5,698 nt of DNA from Amylibacter sp. (GTDB lineage Bacteria > Pseudomonadota > Alphaproteobacteria > Rhodobacterales > Rhodobacteraceae), in assembly GCA_030625465.1 (NCBI GenBank), contig DAOUQS010000141.1:1-5698 (forward strand), read 5' to 3'. A program made the translations under genes and the position numbers. Position 1 is the stretch's first letter. Every line of letters begins with the position of its first letter. This document shows positions 4,303-5,698 of the stretch, one piece after another. The notes under the pieces were generated by a model. The model ran no database searches. It was not told the origin of the DNA and was given only the letters and a program-made list of their open reading frames with translations.

Positions 4303-5691
4303 CTAAGCGTGAATAGCCCCGTCGCCACAAGCAAGGGCGGCTTCGCGTACCGCTTCCGAAAATGTTGGATGTGCATGGCAGGTCAGGGCGATATCTTGGG
4401 CGGATGCGCCGAATTCCATGGCAACACAAATCTCGTGGATCAGTTCACCTGCGGCGGGGCCGATCAGGTGGCAGCCCAGGATTTTGTCGGTTTTGGCGTC
4501 TGCCAGAAGCTTGACGAAACCTTCGCCCTGGAACACGGCTTTGGCGCGTCCATTGCCCATGAAGCTGAACTTGCCGACCTTGTAATCAACGCCTGCTTCT
4601 TTCAATTGTTCTTCGGTTTGGCCCACATTGGCCACCTCGGGGGAGGTGTAGATTACGCCCGGGATCACGCCGTAATTCACATGGCCATGATTGCCTGCAA
4701 TCACGTCTGCCACGGCCATGCCTTCGTCTTCGGCTTTGTGGGCCAGCATCGGGCCGTCGATGACATCACCGATGGCGTAAACGCCTGCAACGCTGGTGCG
4801 CCAGTGGTCATCGGTTTCGATTTGGCCGCGTGGTGATATTTTGCCGCCCAAAGCTTCAAAACCCAATCCATCGGTGAAAGGTTTGCGCCCTGTGGCCAGC
4901 AAGACCACATCGGCATCCAGTGTGGCTTCTTTATCGTTTCTGCGCAGTTTATAGTTCACTTTTGCCTTGCCCTTAGAGGTGTCAACGGATTGAACAGCGG
5001 CCCCCATAACGAACTTAAGCCCTTGTTTTTTCAAGGCTCTTTGCAATGTTTTGCCAAGCTCTTTGTCCATGCCCGGTGTGATGTGATCCAGAAATTCAAC
5101 GACGGTCACTTCCGCGCCAAGACGGGCGTAAACGCTGCCCATTTCCAGACCGATAACACCTGCGCCGATCACCACAAGGCTGTTGGGGACTTTGGACAGG
5201 GCCAAGGCCCCTGTGGAGGAAACCACCACTTTTTCATCAACTTCGACGCCCGGTAATGTTGACGGTTCCGAGCCTGATGCGATGACGATGCTTTTGGCGT
5301 TATGCACTTCATCACCGACCTTGACCTGACCTGTCGCAGCAATGCTTCCCCAGCCTTTCAGCCAGTCTATCTTGTTCTTTTTAAACAGAAATTCGATGCC
5401 TTTGGTGTTTTGTTCGATAACACCTTCTTTGTATTCAATCATCTTGCCGAAATCGACCGACGGGGATTTGCCCATCAGGCCCATTTTGGTGAAATTATGG
5501 GTTGCATCATGGTAGCAATGGCTGGCGTGCAGCAGGGCTTTTGACGGGATGCAGCCTACGTTCAGGCAGGTGCCGCCAAGGGTTTCGCGGCCCTCGACAC
5601 AGGCGGTTTTTAGGCCCAGCTGGGCGCAGCGGATGGCGCATACATAGCCGCCCGGGCCGCCGCCTATTACGATAACATCATAGTCTGACAT
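4303..5691 (-). CDS. lpdA: Dihydrolipoamide dehydrogenase (E3), 462 aa
   Basis: This is the FAD- and NAD-dependent flavoenzyme that reoxidises the lipoyl groups of 2-oxoacid dehydrogenase complexes (2-oxoglutarate or pyruvate dehydrogenase) and, in some organisms, the glycine cleavage system (EC 1.8.1.4). It is cytoplasmic and homodimeric. The FAD-binding GGGPGG is at residues 10-15, the redox-active disulfide is Cys42/Cys47 in [13 protein letters not shown], the NAD-binding GAGVIG is at 176-181 with Glu199 ending the next strand, the second FAD motif YAIGDV is near 305-310, and the catalytic dyad is His441/Glu446 in HAHPTFSE. All key residues are intact and the length is normal. The ATG lies seven bases from the window edge, so its ribosome site and promoter are not visible. 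In Rhodobacterales this form commonly follows sucA-sucB, so an E3 of the 2-oxoglutarate dehydrogenase operon is likely but not shown here. Confidence 0.98.
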   Translation of the reverse strand: MSDYDVIVIGGGPGGYVCAIRCAQLGLKTACVEGRETLGGTCLNVGCIPSKALLHASHCYHDATHNFTKMGLMGKSPSVDFGKMIEYKEGVIEQNTKGIEFLFKKNKIDWLKGWGSIAATGQVKVGDEVHNAKSIVIASGSEPSTLPGVEVDEKVVVSSTGALALSKVPNSLVVIGAGVIGLEMGSVYARLGAEVTVVEFLDHITPGMDKELGKTLQRALKKQGLKFVMGAAVQSVDTSKGKAKVNYKLRRNDKEATLDADVVLLATGRKPFTDGLGFEALGGKISPRGQIETDDHWRTSVAGVYAIGDVIDGPMLAHKAEDEGMAVADVIAGNHGHVNYGVIPGVIYTSPEVANVGQTEEQLKEAGVDYKVGKFSFMGNGRAKAVFQGEGFVKLLADAKTDKILGCHLIGPAAGELIHEICVAMEFGASAQDIALTCHAHPTFSEAVREAALACGDGAIHA

Positions 5692-5698
5692 GGGTGTT

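Noticed and set aside
4309..4836. 175-residue plus-strand reading frame opposite lpdA
   Set aside because: It lies fully antisense to lpdA, has no recognisable domain and no ribosome site, and fits a shadow frame created by GC-biased codons.

Overview
The window looks like ordinary chromosome from an alphaproteobacterium, most likely a Rhodobacterales (Roseobacter-type) organism of moderate GC. This rests on the FYDLN-acid protein, the lpdA protein sequence and the gene style. The assignment is from family recognition, not a database search. There is no insertion sequence, phage gene or CRISPR array.

Left part (1-763): a complete minus-strand tRNA-Ala(GGC) lies downstream of a minus-strand gene for a small FYDLN-acid protein with an extremely acidic tail. 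A 147-base divergent gap separates that gene from the plus-strand genes. Bases 1-120 hold nothing I can identify.

Middle part (764-2142): a YgjP/SprT-like zinc metallopeptidase and a GntR/FCD-family regulator follow each other on the plus strand. The 38-base gap between them contains two perfect palindromes, one of which (1471-1482) is a good candidate for the regulator's own operator.

Right-middle part (2143-4302): this is the most distinctive region. A solitary gene encodes a predicted membrane protein with an N-terminal degenerate FHA-like domain, one transmembrane helix, a helical stalk and a C-terminal trypsin-like serine protease domain with an intact His-Asp-Ser triad. It has about 300 bases of noncoding DNA on each side. 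Upstream are a strong hairpin, an orphan Shine-Dalgarno sequence and a 19-base perfect inverted repeat lying over a candidate -10 box. Downstream are a potentially structured stretch with a 21-codon micro-ORF and a very strong rho-independent terminator. The gene appears to be an insulated, separately regulated unit.

Right end (4303-5698): lpdA, dihydrolipoamide dehydrogenase (E3), on the minus strand. It converges on the protease gene, with the terminator in the gap. Its upstream region is cut off by the window edge; in relatives it commonly follows sucA-sucB.

Apart from lpdA (central carbon metabolism) and the tRNA, the genes have poorly defined roles. Nothing directly links the metallopeptidase, the regulator and the membrane protease into one pathway beyond adjacency.
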